Source: Deltaproteobacteria bacterium
Lineage (GTDB): Bacteria; Myxococcota_A; UBA9160
Length of the DNA stretch: 34,690 nt
Reading direction: 5' to 3'
NCBI GenBank assembly: GCA_020849175.1
Contig: JADLGR010000027.1
Span: 1-34,690 of the forward strand
Shown here piece after piece: positions 1-8,595 of the stretch (position 1 is its first letter; every line of letters begins with the position of its first letter). The notes under the pieces are model-generated. The model searched no databases, was not told the origin of the DNA, and saw nothing but the letters and a program-made list of their open reading frames with translations. A program made the position numbers and the translations under genes.

Positions 1-1521
1 GCGGGCGTCGCACTCTCGCCGGGCGTTGCGAAGATCGAGGTCACCGAGCCGCTGCTCGAGGGCGACGGCGAGTGGACGCTCCTCGCGGTGCCTTCGCCGC
101 TGCTCTACGACGGTCGCGGCGCCAATCTTCCGTGGCTGCAAGAAGTTCCGGACCCGGTGACGAAGATCGCCTGGCAGTCGTGGGTCGAGATCAGCAACGC
201 GACGGCGCAGAAGCTCGGCGTCGAGTTCGGCGACGTCGTCTCGGTCGAGACTCCCTTTGGCCGCTTCGAGGCGCCCGCGGTTCCACGTGGAGCGCTGCGC
301 GACGATGTGATCGCCGTCGGGATCGGGCAGGGGCACACGGTCGGACGCTATGCCTCGCGCGGAGGCGTGACGACGGCGGGTGAAGCGCGCGGCGTGAACG
401 TCATTGCGTCGCTCCCTTCGGCGGCCGACGAAGCAGGCGGCCGCGCCTGGCTCTCGACGAAGGCGAAGCTGTCGAGAACGGGTCGCTCCGAGCAGGTCGC
501 CATCCTGCAGAAGTTCGACAACCAGCGTGAGCGGCAGCTCGCCGAGGCCGTTCCCGTCTCGGCGCTCGCGACCGCGGCGGCCGCGCAGGGGCACGATACG
601 GCGCATGCGGCCGGTGCCGCGCCTGCGGCGGGCGCAGAGCACGCCGCAGGCGGCGACGCGCACGGAGCCGGCGACACCGCGCACGGCGAGGGCGGAGGGC
701 ATCACGAGATGCTCGTCCCGTTCGACGCGAAGCTCGATGCCCATCCCGACCTTCCGTACCGCTGGGGCATGACGGTCGACCTCGACCGCTGCAACGGCTG
801 CAGCGCGTGCGTCGTCGCGTGCTACGTCGAGAACAACGTCCCGGTGGTCGGTGAGGAGCAGGTGATCCGCGGGCGCGTGATGTCGTGGATTCGCATCGAG
901 CGCTACGTCGGGCCGGGCGTCGTCGACTACGTCCCGGGCCGGCCCCCGATTCGCGACCACGGCGCGCTCGGCGACGTCGACGTGCGGCACCTGCCGGTCA
1001 TGTGCCAGCAGTGCGGCGCCGCGCCGTGCGAGCCGGTGTGCCCGGTGATCGCGACCTCGCACAGCGACGAGGGTCTCAACGGGATGATCTACAACCGCTG
1101 CATCGGGACGCGCTACTGCGCGAACAACTGCCCGTACAAGGTGCGGCGCTTCAACTTCTACGACTACGCCGCCGAGGAATCGAGATTCCCGTACCCGATG
1201 GAGCTCGGACTCAATCCCGACGTGACCGTGCGCGGGCAGGGCGTGATGGAGAAGTGCACCTTCTGCGTCCAGCGGATCGCGCTCGGGCGGCAGACGGCAA
1301 AGAACCTCGGCCGTGCGATCGCCGACGGCGAGGTGACGACGGCGTGCGCCCAGTCGTGCCCGACGGACGCCATCGTCTTCGGAAACCTCCGCGACGAGAC
1401 CAGCCGAGCGGTGCAGCTCGGCAAGGACCCCGCGCGCGGCTACCACGCGCTGCACGTGCTCAACACCCGGCCCTCGGTCACCTACCTGGCGAAGGTGACG
1501 CGCGGACCGGTCGAGGCCTAG
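1..1521 (+). CDS. actB: Alternative Complex III subunit ActB, C-terminal part (partial at 5' edge)
   Basis: Reading frame 1 is open from the first base to the TAG at 1519-1521, so the gene begins upstream of the window; 506 residues are visible. The first ~190 residues look like the C-terminal part of a molybdopterin-oxidoreductase-like domain. A linker rich in Ala, Gly and His follows (about bases 586-711). The rest is a polyferredoxin domain with four cysteine groups: CNGCSACVVAC (cysteines from base 790), CQQCGAAPCEPVC, CIGTRYCANNC and CTFC paired with CAQSC. In characterised Alternative Complex III (ACIII), ActB carries three [4Fe-4S] and one [3Fe-4S] cluster and no molybdenum cofactor; it relays electrons on the periplasmic side of the quinol-oxidising complex. 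actC starts 3 bases downstream. Family and operon order make the call firm, but the N-terminal half cannot be judged. Confidence 0.93.
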   Translation, partial: AGVALSPGVAKIEVTEPLLEGDGEWTLLAVPSPLLYDGRGANLPWLQEVPDPVTKIAWQSWVEISNATAQKLGVEFGDVVSVETPFGRFEAPAVPRGALRDDVIAVGIGQGHTVGRYASRGGVTTAGEARGVNVIASLPSAADEAGGRAWLSTKAKLSRTGRSEQVAILQKFDNQRERQLAEAVPVSALATAAAAQGHDTAHAAGAAPAAGAEHAAGGDAHGAGDTAHGEGGGHHEMLVPFDAKLDAHPDLPYRWGMTVDLDRCNGCSACVVACYVENNVPVVGEEQVIRGRVMSWIRIERYVGPGVVDYVPGRPPIRDHGALGDVDVRHLPVMCQQCGAAPCEPVCPVIATSHSDEGLNGMIYNRCIGTRYCANNCPYKVRRFNFYDYAAEESRFPYPMELGLNPDVTVRGQGVMEKCTFCVQRIALGRQTAKNLGRAIADGEVTTACAQSCPTDAIVFGNLRDETSRAVQLGKDPARGYHALHVLNTRPSVTYLAKVTRGPVEA

Positions 1522-1524
1522 ACC

Positions 1525-2925
1525 ATGACGCCGCCGCCTGCCGTCTCCGTTGCCGAGCTGATGCAACCCGCCTCGTCGCCCGCGGACTCGCAGGCCAACC
1601 GCGACCTGCTCTCGGTCATGGACAACCCCGGAATCGGCTACTGGGCGCTGCTCGGTCTGTGCGTCCTGGTGGTTCACGTCGCCGGCGCCGTCTGGGTCTA
1701 CCAGGTGTACGAGGGGCTCGGGGTCGCCGGATACGCGCACCCGATCTTCTGGGGCGTCTACATCGTCACCTTCGTGTTCTGGGTCGGGATCGCGCACGCC
1801 GGGACCCTGATCTCGGCGATCCTGTATCTCTTCCGCTCGAAGTGGCGAAACGCGATCAACCGCAGCGCCGAGGCGATGACGGTGTTCGCGGTGCTCACGG
1901 CCGCCCAGTTCCTCGGCATTCACGTGGGCCGGATCTGGAAGTCGTACTTCATTCTTCCGTACCCGAACCAGCGCGGACTGTGGGTCAACTTCAAGAGCCC
2001 GCTGGTCTGGGACACGTTCGCGATCTCGACCTACGCCACGACGTCGATCCTGTTCCTCTATGTCGGCCTGATCCCGGACCTCGCGATCGCGCGTGACCGT
2101 ACGAAGGGGTGGCGCAAGATCCTCTACACCGCTCTCGCGCTCGGCTGGCAGGGAACGTCCCGCCAGTGGAAGGCGCACAACCGTACCGTGCTCCACCTCT
2201 CCGGCCTCGCGACGCCGCTGGTGCTCTCGGTGCACAGCGTCGTGTCCTGGGACTTCGCGATGTCCATCGTTCCCGGATGGCACGCGACGATCTTCGCACC
2301 CTACTTCGTCGCAGGCGCGATCTTCTCCGGCTTCGCGATGGTGCTGACGGTGATGATCCCGGTGCGCCGGATCTTCGGCCTCGAGCGATACATCACCGAC
2401 TATCACTTCGACAACATGGCGAAGTTCATCCTGCTCACGTCGCTGATCGTCGGCTACTCGTACGGAACCGAGTACTTCATCGCCTGGTACAGCGGCGTCG
2501 AGCCGGAGAAGACCTCGTTCTGGTACCGCGCCTTCGGTCCGTACTGGATCTCGGCGTGGATCATGATCATCTGCAACGCCTTCGTTCCGCAGATCCTCTG
2601 GTTCAAGAAGGCGCGGCTCCATCTGCCGACCCTGTTCACCGTGTCCGTCCTCGTGAACGTCGGCATGTGGTTCGAACGATACGTGATCATCATCACGGGC
2701 CTCTCGCGCGAGTTCGACCCGGCTGCGTGGAACGTCTACACGCCCGAGGCGCCCGAGCTCGCGATCCTCGCTGGCAGCTTCGCGTTCTTCGGGATGTTCT
2801 TCCTGATCTTCCTCAAGCTCTTCCCGGTGGTCGCCGTGGCCGAGGTGAAGGAGATCGTGATCCACGAGAAGGAGCACAAGGGGGAGTTCTGGGAGCACGC
2901 GCACGGCTACGGGGAGACGCACTGA
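1525..2925 (+). CDS. actC: Alternative Complex III subunit ActC (NrfD/PsrC-like membrane protein)
   Basis: A 466-residue polytopic membrane protein with about ten hydrophobic segments, belonging to the NrfD/PsrC family by its length, hydrophobic pattern and position after actB. In ACIII, ActC is one of two homologous NrfD-like subunits; it lies in the cytoplasmic membrane, contacts the ActB iron-sulfur subunit and takes part in quinol oxidation. The N-terminal ~40 residues are polar and precede the first membrane segment (from about DNPGIGYWALLGL). The short C-terminal tail is charged and His/Glu-rich (KEHKGEFWEHAHGYGETH). The ATG lies 3 bases after the actB stop. Its TGA overlaps the ATG of actD by one base, which suggests translational coupling within one operon. 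Confidence 0.93.
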   Translation: MTPPPAVSVAELMQPASSPADSQANRDLLSVMDNPGIGYWALLGLCVLVVHVAGAVWVYQVYEGLGVAGYAHPIFWGVYIVTFVFWVGIAHAGTLISAILYLFRSKWRNAINRSAEAMTVFAVLTAAQFLGIHVGRIWKSYFILPYPNQRGLWVNFKSPLVWDTFAISTYATTSILFLYVGLIPDLAIARDRTKGWRKILYTALALGWQGTSRQWKAHNRTVLHLSGLATPLVLSVHSVVSWDFAMSIVPGWHATIFAPYFVAGAIFSGFAMVLTVMIPVRRIFGLERYITDYHFDNMAKFILLTSLIVGYSYGTEYFIAWYSGVEPEKTSFWYRAFGPYWISAWIMIICNAFVPQILWFKKARLHLPTLFTVSVLVNVGMWFERYVIIITGLSREFDPAAWNVYTPEAPELAILAGSFAFFGMFFLIFLKLFPVVAVAEVKEIVIHEKEHKGEFWEHAHGYGETH

Positions 2926-3437
2926 TGCCGACGCTGGTGGGAGTCTTCGCTCAGCCGAAAGACCTCGGCGACGTCGCCGAGAAGCTGCGGACCCGCGGCT
3001 TCACTGATCTCGAGATCTACTCGCCTGTCCCTTCGGACGAGCTCGACGTCGCCCTCGACCCCGGCCCGAGCAAGGTGCGCTACTTCACGCTGATCGGTGG
3101 CCTCGTGGGCGCCGTCACGGGCTACGCGATGGCGGTTCTGATGTCCGAGGACTGGCCGCTGATCGTGGGTGGCAAGCCGATCTCGTCGTACGCGCCCTAC
3201 ACGGTGATCTCCTTCGAGCTCACGATCCTGTTCGGTGTGCTGATGACGGTGCTGGGAGTATTCCTCGTCGGCGGGCTTCCCTACGGGAAGTTCGGCAAGA
3301 CCGACGTGGCGTACGACCCGCGCTTCTCGGCGGAAGATTTCGGCCTCGTCGTGCGCTGCAAGGAGCGCGACGTCGCGGAGATCGACGCACTGCTGCGCGC
3401 CGCGAGGGCCATGGAGGTGAGCCTTGTCGAGGCGTAG
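2925..3437 (+). CDS. actD: Alternative Complex III subunit ActD (DUF3341 family)
   Basis: A 170-residue protein with a soluble N-terminal domain (MPTLVGVFAQPKDLGDVAEK onward) and two hydrophobic hairpin segments at about residues 49-68 and 93-118, then a short soluble C-terminus. This is the DUF3341 arrangement of ActD, a small two-helix membrane subunit of ACIII. The start ATG at 2925 overlaps the actC stop (TGATG). An in-frame extension upstream would run through actC in another frame and is a shadow. The end overlaps actE by 14 bases, and GGAGG at 3413-3417 inside actD serves as the actE ribosome-binding site. Confidence 0.9.
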   Translation: MPTLVGVFAQPKDLGDVAEKLRTRGFTDLEIYSPVPSDELDVALDPGPSKVRYFTLIGGLVGAVTGYAMAVLMSEDWPLIVGGKPISSYAPYTVISFELTILFGVLMTVLGVFLVGGLPYGKFGKTDVAYDPRFSAEDFGLVVRCKERDVAEIDALLRAARAMEVSLVEA

Positions 3438-4032
3438 GGCGCAGACGCTGGCGGCGGCCGGCCTGCTCGCGGTGGCGATCGGCAACATGGGATGCTGGGA
3501 GCAGTGGTCGCCGACCTGGTTCCCGCAGATGAAGCGGCAGATCGCGGGGCAGGCGTTCGAGAACACCGGGGTCCCCGGGCATCCGCAGGGCTTCACGCCG
3601 CCCGAGGGCACCGTACCGACGGACGGCCTGCTGGCTCCGCCGACGACGGTCATCGACGACACGCTCAACGAGGCGACGGCGATCCCGGACGACGTCGCGA
3701 ACGGCCTCGTGAATCCGGTTCCCGCCGATCTGCGCTCGCTCGCGAGCGGCAAGAAGCAGTACGAGGTCTTCTGCGCTCCGTGCCACGGACTGACCGGCAT
3801 GGCCGACGGTCCGGTGGCGAAGGTGTTCCTCGGCGTGCTTCCGCTCGTGGTCTCCAAGGGCCGCTCCGACGGGCATCTGTACGCGACGATCGAGTACGGA
3901 CGCCGCCGCATGCCGGGGTACGGCCGCCTCACGATGCAGGAGCGCTGGGACATCGTGAACTACATGCGATACCTGTTCCCGACCGGCGAGAAGAGCGTCG
4001 CGTCGGTAGCGCCGAGTGGAGGGCGCCCGTGA
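3424..4032 (+). CDS. actE: Alternative Complex III subunit ActE (mono-haem cytochrome c, probable lipoprotein)
   Basis: A 202-residue secreted cytochrome c. A short basic N-terminus and hydrophobic stretch lead to Cys24 (NMGC), likely the lipidated residue, although the residues before it are not a classical lipobox. The haem attachment motif CAPCH is at residues 117-121 and Met163 (RRMPGY) is the probable distal ligand. In ACIII, ActE is a membrane-anchored periplasmic mono-haem subunit. The start is TTG at 3424: the frame has a TGA at 3418-3420, and GGAGG at 3413-3417 lies 6 bases before the TTG. The gene overlaps actD by 14 bases and ends in a GTGA overlap with actF. Confidence 0.91.
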   Translation: MSRRRAQTLAAAGLLAVAIGNMGCWEQWSPTWFPQMKRQIAGQAFENTGVPGHPQGFTPPEGTVPTDGLLAPPTTVIDDTLNEATAIPDDVANGLVNPVPADLRSLASGKKQYEVFCAPCHGLTGMADGPVAKVFLGVLPLVVSKGRSDGHLYATIEYGRRRMPGYGRLTMQERWDIVNYMRYLFPTGEKSVASVAPSGGRP

Positions 4033-5306
4033 CTGCCTTCAAGGAGCCGCTGGCCGAGGTCGCGCGTCCGCGTCCCATTCCCGGTGCGCTGGTTGCGATG
4101 TGCCTCGCACTCACCGCGATCGGCGTGCTCGCGTTCGCCTACGGCCTGTCGACCGACGCCGACACCGCGTGGCGCGCCTACCACGTCAACTTCCTCTACT
4201 TCGCAGGTCTCGGGCAGGGCGGCGTCGTGATCGCCGCGATCTTCGTCACCGTTGGTGCGCACTGGCCTGGCTCGGTGCGCCGTGTCGCCGAAGGGCTCGC
4301 GGCGTGGGTGCCCGTCTCGTTCGTCCTCGGCGCGATCGGCTTCCTTGGCCGTGATCACATCTACCCGTGGATCGCGGAGCCGGTCCCTGCGAAGGCCGCC
4401 TGGCTCAACGTTCCGCGGCTCGTGATCGTCGATCTGCTGATCCTCGGCCTGCTCGCCTTCTTCTCGATCCGCTACCTGTATCACTCCGTTCGCCCGACGC
4501 TCCATGGCGTCGAGGCGTCGTCGGGCGCCGCCCGCGCGATGGTCGAGCGCTGGACGCGCGGCTGGCGCGGAGACGATCTCGAGCGGGAGAGCTCGGCGCG
4601 GAGCCTGCGGCGCATCTCGCCGGCGCTGCTGCTGATCTTCGCCTTTGGCTTCTCGATCCTCGGCTTCGACCAGGTGATGTCGCTCTCGCCGATGTGGTAC
4701 TCGAACCTCTTCGGCGCGTACTTCGCCTGGGGCGCCTTCCTGAGCGCCGTGGCCGCGACGGCGCTGCTGGCGGTTCTGCACCGGAACACGCCGGGTCTCG
4801 AGGGCGAGATGACGTCGGGGCGCCTTCACGACATCGGGAAGATGATCTTCGCCTTCTCGATCTTCTGGATGTACCTGTTCTGGTCGCAGTACCTGCCGAT
4901 CTGGTACGGAAACCTTCCCGAAGAGACGTTCTTCCTGGAGGCGCGCCTCGGCTCGCAGTTCTTCCAGAGCACGTGGAACATCGACTGGGCGCGGCTCGAC
5001 GAGCCGTGGGTCAAGCTCACGCTCGCGGCGTGGATCGGCTGCTGGGTGGTCCCGTTCTGGGTCCTCCTCGGTCAGCGGCCGAAGCGCACGCCGGCGATCC
5101 TCGGCTCCGTCGGGGTCGTTACGATGCTGGGCTTCTGGATCGAGCGCAACGTCCTGGTGTGGCCGTCGTTTGCACCGAAGGATCCGACCGCGTGGGCGGG
5201 TCCGGTGCAGTTCGGCATCGCGCTCGGCTTTCTCGGGGCGTTCGTGCTGGTCTACCTGATCTTCACGCGTGCCTTCCCCGCGCTGGCGGTGCCTCGACGA
5301 AGCTGA
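4029..5306 (+). CDS. actF: Alternative Complex III subunit ActF (NrfD-like membrane protein)
   Basis: A 425-residue polytopic membrane protein with about ten hydrophobic segments, shorter than ActC but with the same overall NrfD-like character. It is the second NrfD-type subunit of ACIII. A hydrophilic loop of about 60 residues (after RYLYHSVRPTLHG) separates the N-terminal four-helix part from the rest, as in other ActF proteins. The GTG start at 4029 overlaps the actE stop (GTGA), with GGAGGG about 5 bases upstream. The open frame continues upstream through actE, but that stretch is a shadow. Downstream lies a rhomboid-like gene rather than actG or cytochrome oxidase genes, so the operon probably ends here or includes that gene. 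Confidence 0.91.
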   Translation: MTAFKEPLAEVARPRPIPGALVAMCLALTAIGVLAFAYGLSTDADTAWRAYHVNFLYFAGLGQGGVVIAAIFVTVGAHWPGSVRRVAEGLAAWVPVSFVLGAIGFLGRDHIYPWIAEPVPAKAAWLNVPRLVIVDLLILGLLAFFSIRYLYHSVRPTLHGVEASSGAARAMVERWTRGWRGDDLERESSARSLRRISPALLLIFAFGFSILGFDQVMSLSPMWYSNLFGAYFAWGAFLSAVAATALLAVLHRNTPGLEGEMTSGRLHDIGKMIFAFSIFWMYLFWSQYLPIWYGNLPEETFFLEARLGSQFFQSTWNIDWARLDEPWVKLTLAAWIGCWVVPFWVLLGQRPKRTPAILGSVGVVTMLGFWIERNVLVWPSFAPKDPTAWAGPVQFGIALGFLGAFVLVYLIFTRAFPALAVPRRS

Positions 5307-5328
5307 GCGGCTGCGGAAGATTCTCCGG

Positions 5329-6777
5329 GTGAGCGCCGAGAGCCTTTCCCCGGAGGTCGAGTCCTTCGCGCTGCGCGGAGGACGGCGGCCACTCACGCTG
5401 CACGCGACCGGCCTGCGCCATACCGCGTCCTGGCTCGCGGGCGGCGAGGGCTTCACGAGCTTCGAAGAGATCACCGATCTCGCGCTGGGCCGGCGCGTCC
5501 TGCGTGTCGGTGCACGCCGGGGAGTCGTGATTCTGCCTCGCCGGGTGTTCCGAGACGCCGCCGCGCCGGAGCGTCTCGTGGCTGCGCTCCGACAGCGGAT
5601 TGCTGCAAACCCCGGCGGCGTCCTCCAGCTCGGCCGCATGACGGCGCTGGCGCAGCTCGCGACCCGTCCGGCCCGCCTGCTCGCGACGAGCGGTGCGATC
5701 GTGCTCTGCCTGCTCGCCTATGGACTCGACTGGCTCCTTGGTGCGGGGCTGCAGGCTGAAGGGCATTTTGGCGCCACGTTGTTTTTCGCTGGAGAGCCCT
5801 GGCGGATCGTCACCGCGAACTTCCTCCACGCCGGACTCGCGCACCTGCTGCTCAATGTGATCGGCCTCTGGGCCCTCGGTGAGCTCGTCGAGCGCCCGCT
5901 CGGAACCGCCCGGACCCTGTTCGTGATGGGGGCCTCGATGCTCGGCGCGATGGGCGTGGGAGCCGCCACCGGGTACGAGTACGCGATCGGAGCGTCTGGC
6001 GTCGTGTGCGGCCTTGCCGGCGCGATGGTGCTGCTGGAGATCCGATATCCCGCGCAGATCCCCGCTGCGTGGCGGATCCCGCGCCGGCTGCTGTTCGTCG
6101 TGCTCGGCGTCGATGCGGCGATCTCGATCTTCGTTCCGTCCGTGGCAGGAGCTGCGCACCTCGGCGGCTTCGTCGCCGGCGCGCTCGCGACCCTCGCCGT
6201 CACCCCGGCCTCGTTGGCCGAAGTGCGGCCGGACGGCTGGACGCGGGCGATGGCCGCGCTGGTTCTCGCGGTCGTCGCGGCCAGCGCCTTCGCGCTGGTG
6301 CGCGAGATCGCAGGCGGCCCCGAGGTGCTCGCGCGCCGCGCGGAGCGCCTCCTCGCGCTGCCTGCGGTCCCTGCCGTGATGCTCAACAACACGGCATGGC
6401 TGATCGTCACGACGGACGCCCCGACACCGGAGATGGTCGAGCTCGCCTTGCGATCGGCGCAGCGTGCGGTTGCCCAGACCGATCGCTCGGATCCAAACTT
6501 TCTCGACACACTCGCCGAGTCGCAGTACCTCGCCGGCATGGGCGACGACGCGCTCGACACCATCGACGAGGCCATCGCACTGGCTCCCGGAGAGTCCTAT
6601 TTCCTCGAGCAGCGGCGTCGCTTCACGGGCGAACGTGCGTACGACGACCGGCCGGCGCCACCGAACGAGCCGGCGCTCCGTGGCGAGCCCGAGGAGCCCT
6701 TTCTCGACGAGCCTCCGCGATGGTTGCCGCCGGGACATCCGCCCCTCGACGACGAGGAGCCCGGGCTCAGCGTGTGA
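5329..6777 (+). CDS. Rhomboid-family intramembrane protease with N-terminal soluble domain and C-terminal tail
   Basis: A 482-residue protein. Residues 1-105 are soluble, of a beta-rich character I cannot assign. Residues ~115-315 form a rhomboid membrane domain: HLLLN (His172, Asn176), GASG with the presumed nucleophile Ser223, and His277 in AHLGG, the expected Ser/His dyad and oxyanion-site residues. After a last hydrophobic segment (~310-325) a TPR-like helical stretch follows (TLAESQYLAGMGDDALDTID), then a proline/glutamate-rich acidic tail. The GTG at 5329 is chosen because GGAAGA at 5315-5320 lies 8 bases before it; an earlier in-frame GTG would overlap actF. The stop overlaps the convergent downstream gene by 11 bases. 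Substrate unknown. It may be co-transcribed with the ACIII operon (22-base gap). Confidence 0.78.
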   Translation: MSAESLSPEVESFALRGGRRPLTLHATGLRHTASWLAGGEGFTSFEEITDLALGRRVLRVGARRGVVILPRRVFRDAAAPERLVAALRQRIAANPGGVLQLGRMTALAQLATRPARLLATSGAIVLCLLAYGLDWLLGAGLQAEGHFGATLFFAGEPWRIVTANFLHAGLAHLLLNVIGLWALGELVERPLGTARTLFVMGASMLGAMGVGAATGYEYAIGASGVVCGLAGAMVLLEIRYPAQIPAAWRIPRRLLFVVLGVDAAISIFVPSVAGAAHLGGFVAGALATLAVTPASLAEVRPDGWTRAMAALVLAVVAASAFALVREIAGGPEVLARRAERLLALPAVPAVMLNNTAWLIVTTDAPTPEMVELALRSAQRAVAQTDRSDPNFLDTLAESQYLAGMGDDALDTIDEAIALAPGESYFLEQRRRFTGERAYDDRPAPPNEPALRGEPEEPFLDEPPRWLPPGHPPLDDEEPGLSV

Positions 6778-7729
6778 ACTCGGCGGCGTCCTCGGCCACG
6801 ACGACGGGGCCCGAGAACGACTCACGAACGAGTCCGGTGTACTGCCGGTCGTGGAGCGGCGGCGGTCGGAGCCGAACGAGAACGAGCTCGCGGACCCCGG
6901 CTCGCTGTGCGACCTCTCCAGAGGCCGCTGCGTGCGTGTGTAGCGCCGCCTCCTTCGCGATGCGCTCGGCTTCGGGCGCCTGCTCCGTAGTCGCGCGTTC
7001 GATGGTCGGCGTGTGCATGGCCTCGGAGACGAGCACGTCCGCCGCCTTCGCGAGCGCAACGAGCGCGTCGCGGCCGAAGCCGACGCCGCTCACGACGATC
7101 GCCCGGCCGCCGCTCTCGAATCGGTAGGCGAGCGCGGGAAAGGGACCTTCGGGCAGCGCAGCCGCGCGCAGCGTCAGACCGTTCTTCTCCTCGCGCCAGC
7201 CATCGCCGATCTCGAGCGCCTCGATGTGCGCAGCGTCGGGTGAGAGGCCGAGCGCCGCTGCCGCAGCAGCGATCGGGCCGGCGTATGCCTGCTCGATCCC
7301 GGCGGCGAGCGCCTTCGTCCCGGGAGGGCCGACGAGCCGGAGCGGCGTGCTCCTCGACGCGGCCCAGCCCGCGAGCAGCAGCTCCGGGATGCCGACGACG
7401 TTCTCGGGGAGGAGACTCGTCAGCAGGACCGTGTCGACCTGCGCGAGTGGGAGCTTCGCGCGGCGCAGCGCCTCCCCGGCCGCGCGACCCGCGTCGATCG
7501 CCACCGCGTGCTGTCCGGCTCCCACGACGATGATCGGGCCCAGCCGTTCGGGGTCCTCCTGCGCCGCGCCGGTGCCGGCCGTGATCAGCGTGAGTCTCTC
7601 GAACGTCCGCGGATCGAGCACGCCGACGCGCTCCGTCAGGTCCTGGAGCCTCGAGGCTTCGAGCGAGAGCACCCAGCTCACACCGGCGAACAGAGCCACG
7701 AGAACGAAGAGAACGACTCGACCCTTCAC
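6767..7729 (-). CDS. Membrane-anchored metallo-beta-lactamase-fold protein lacking metal ligands (probable pseudoenzyme)
   Basis: A 320-residue protein with an N-terminal hydrophobic anchor (residues 5-21) and a domain resembling the RNase Z/arylsulfatase-like branch of the metallo-beta-lactamase fold. Diagnostic stretches are VLLTSLLPENVVGIPELLL (101-119), GPPGTKALAAGIEQAY (134-149), AIVVSGVGFG (210-219) and LHTHAAASGEVAQRAG (263-278). The position of the usual THxHxDH motif reads TSLLPEN, so the two His, the Asp and the last His are all replaced. The usual SGDT aspartate is Val216, and the terminal LxHL histidine is replaced by Arg (LVRL). Only His264 or His266 could still be a ligand. The GTG start overlaps the purU stop, so it is probably co-transcribed with purU. 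The function is unknown. Confidence 0.72.
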   Translation of the reverse strand: MKGRVVLFVLVALFAGVSWVLSLEASRLQDLTERVGVLDPRTFERLTLITAGTGAAQEDPERLGPIIVVGAGQHAVAIDAGRAAGEALRRAKLPLAQVDTVLLTSLLPENVVGIPELLLAGWAASRSTPLRLVGPPGTKALAAGIEQAYAGPIAAAAAALGLSPDAAHIEALEIGDGWREEKNGLTLRAAALPEGPFPALAYRFESGGRAIVVSGVGFGRDALVALAKAADVLVSEAMHTPTIERATTEQAPEAERIAKEAALHTHAAASGEVAQRAGVRELVLVRLRPPPLHDRQYTGLVRESFSGPVVVAEDAAEFTR

Positions 7730-8595
7730 TCGAACACCACCGTCTTGTTGCCGTAGACGAGAACGCGGTCCTCGATGTGCCAGCGTACGGCGCGCGCGAG
7801 CACCGTTCGCTCGAGATCGCGTCCCTTCCGCACCAGATCGGCGGGCGCATCGCGGTGTGACGCGCGCGCCACGTCCTGATCGATGATCGGGCCTTCGTCG
7901 AGGTCGGTCGTCGCGTAGTGCGCCGTTGCGCCGATCAGCTTGACGCCTCGCTCGTAGGCCTGATGGTACGGCTTGCCGCCGGTGAAGGCCGGCAGAAACG
8001 AATGATGGATGTTGATGATGCGCGCCGGCCAGCGCTCGATGAACGCGGCGGACAGCACCTGCATGTAGCGAGCCAGCACGACGAGATCGATTCGGTGCTC
8101 GGAGAGGAGCGCGAGCTCGGACTTCTCCTGCGCTGGCTTGCTCTCGGCGCTGATGGGGAACGTGTGGAACGCGATGCCGAACTGGCGCGCTACGGGTTCG
8201 AGATCATCGTGGTTGCTCACGATGAGCGGGATCTCGCACGCCAGCTCGCCGGCCCGGTGTCGCAGCAGGAGGTCGTAGAGGCAGTGGTCGTAGCGCGAGA
8301 CGAAGATCGCGACGCGCTTGCGCTCGCTGCCGAGCACCACCCGCCAGCGCATTCCGAATCGCTCAGCCACCTCCGTGACCGCGCGTTCGAGTCCTGCGCG
8401 ATCGACGCGCATCTCCGACGTGTCGAAGCGAATGCGCTGGAAGAACTGGCCCGCGATCGCGTCGGTGTGCTGGTCGGCGTCGAGGATGTTGGCGCCGTGG
8501 CCGTAGAGGAGCTGCGCCAGTGCGGCGACGATCCCGCGCCGATCGGGGCAGGAGACGAGCAGGGTGCCCGTGCCAGGAGGCGTCGACGTGGCCAT
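7726..8595 (-). CDS. purU: Formyltetrahydrofolate deformylase
   Basis: A 289-residue protein, close to the ~280 residues of E. coli PurU. It hydrolyses 10-formyl-tetrahydrofolate to formate and tetrahydrofolate in the cytoplasm, balancing one-carbon pools and supplying formate for PurT-dependent purine synthesis where that route exists. An N-terminal ACT domain spans about residues 11-90 (LLVSCPDRRGIVAALAQLL). The formyltransferase-like domain carries INIHHSFLPAF (Asn195, His197) and DLDEGPIID (Asp233), the expected catalytic triad. The ATG at 8595 opens towards the long intergenic region, so its promoter should lie there; no convincing -35/-10 pair is visible. The stop overlaps the start of the MBL-like gene by 3 bases. 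Confidence 0.95.
   Translation of the reverse strand: MATSTPPGTGTLLVSCPDRRGIVAALAQLLYGHGANILDADQHTDAIAGQFFQRIRFDTSEMRVDRAGLERAVTEVAERFGMRWRVVLGSERKRVAIFVSRYDHCLYDLLLRHRAGELACEIPLIVSNHDDLEPVARQFGIAFHTFPISAESKPAQEKSELALLSEHRIDLVVLARYMQVLSAAFIERWPARIINIHHSFLPAFTGGKPYHQAYERGVKLIGATAHYATTDLDEGPIIDQDVARASHRDAPADLVRKGRDLERTVLARAVRWHIEDRVLVYGNKTVVFE

Noticed and set aside
3960-5639. Long - strand open frame opposite actF and the rhomboid gene
   Set aside because: It is an Arg/Glu/Asp-rich shadow opposite real genes, typical of high-GC codon bias.
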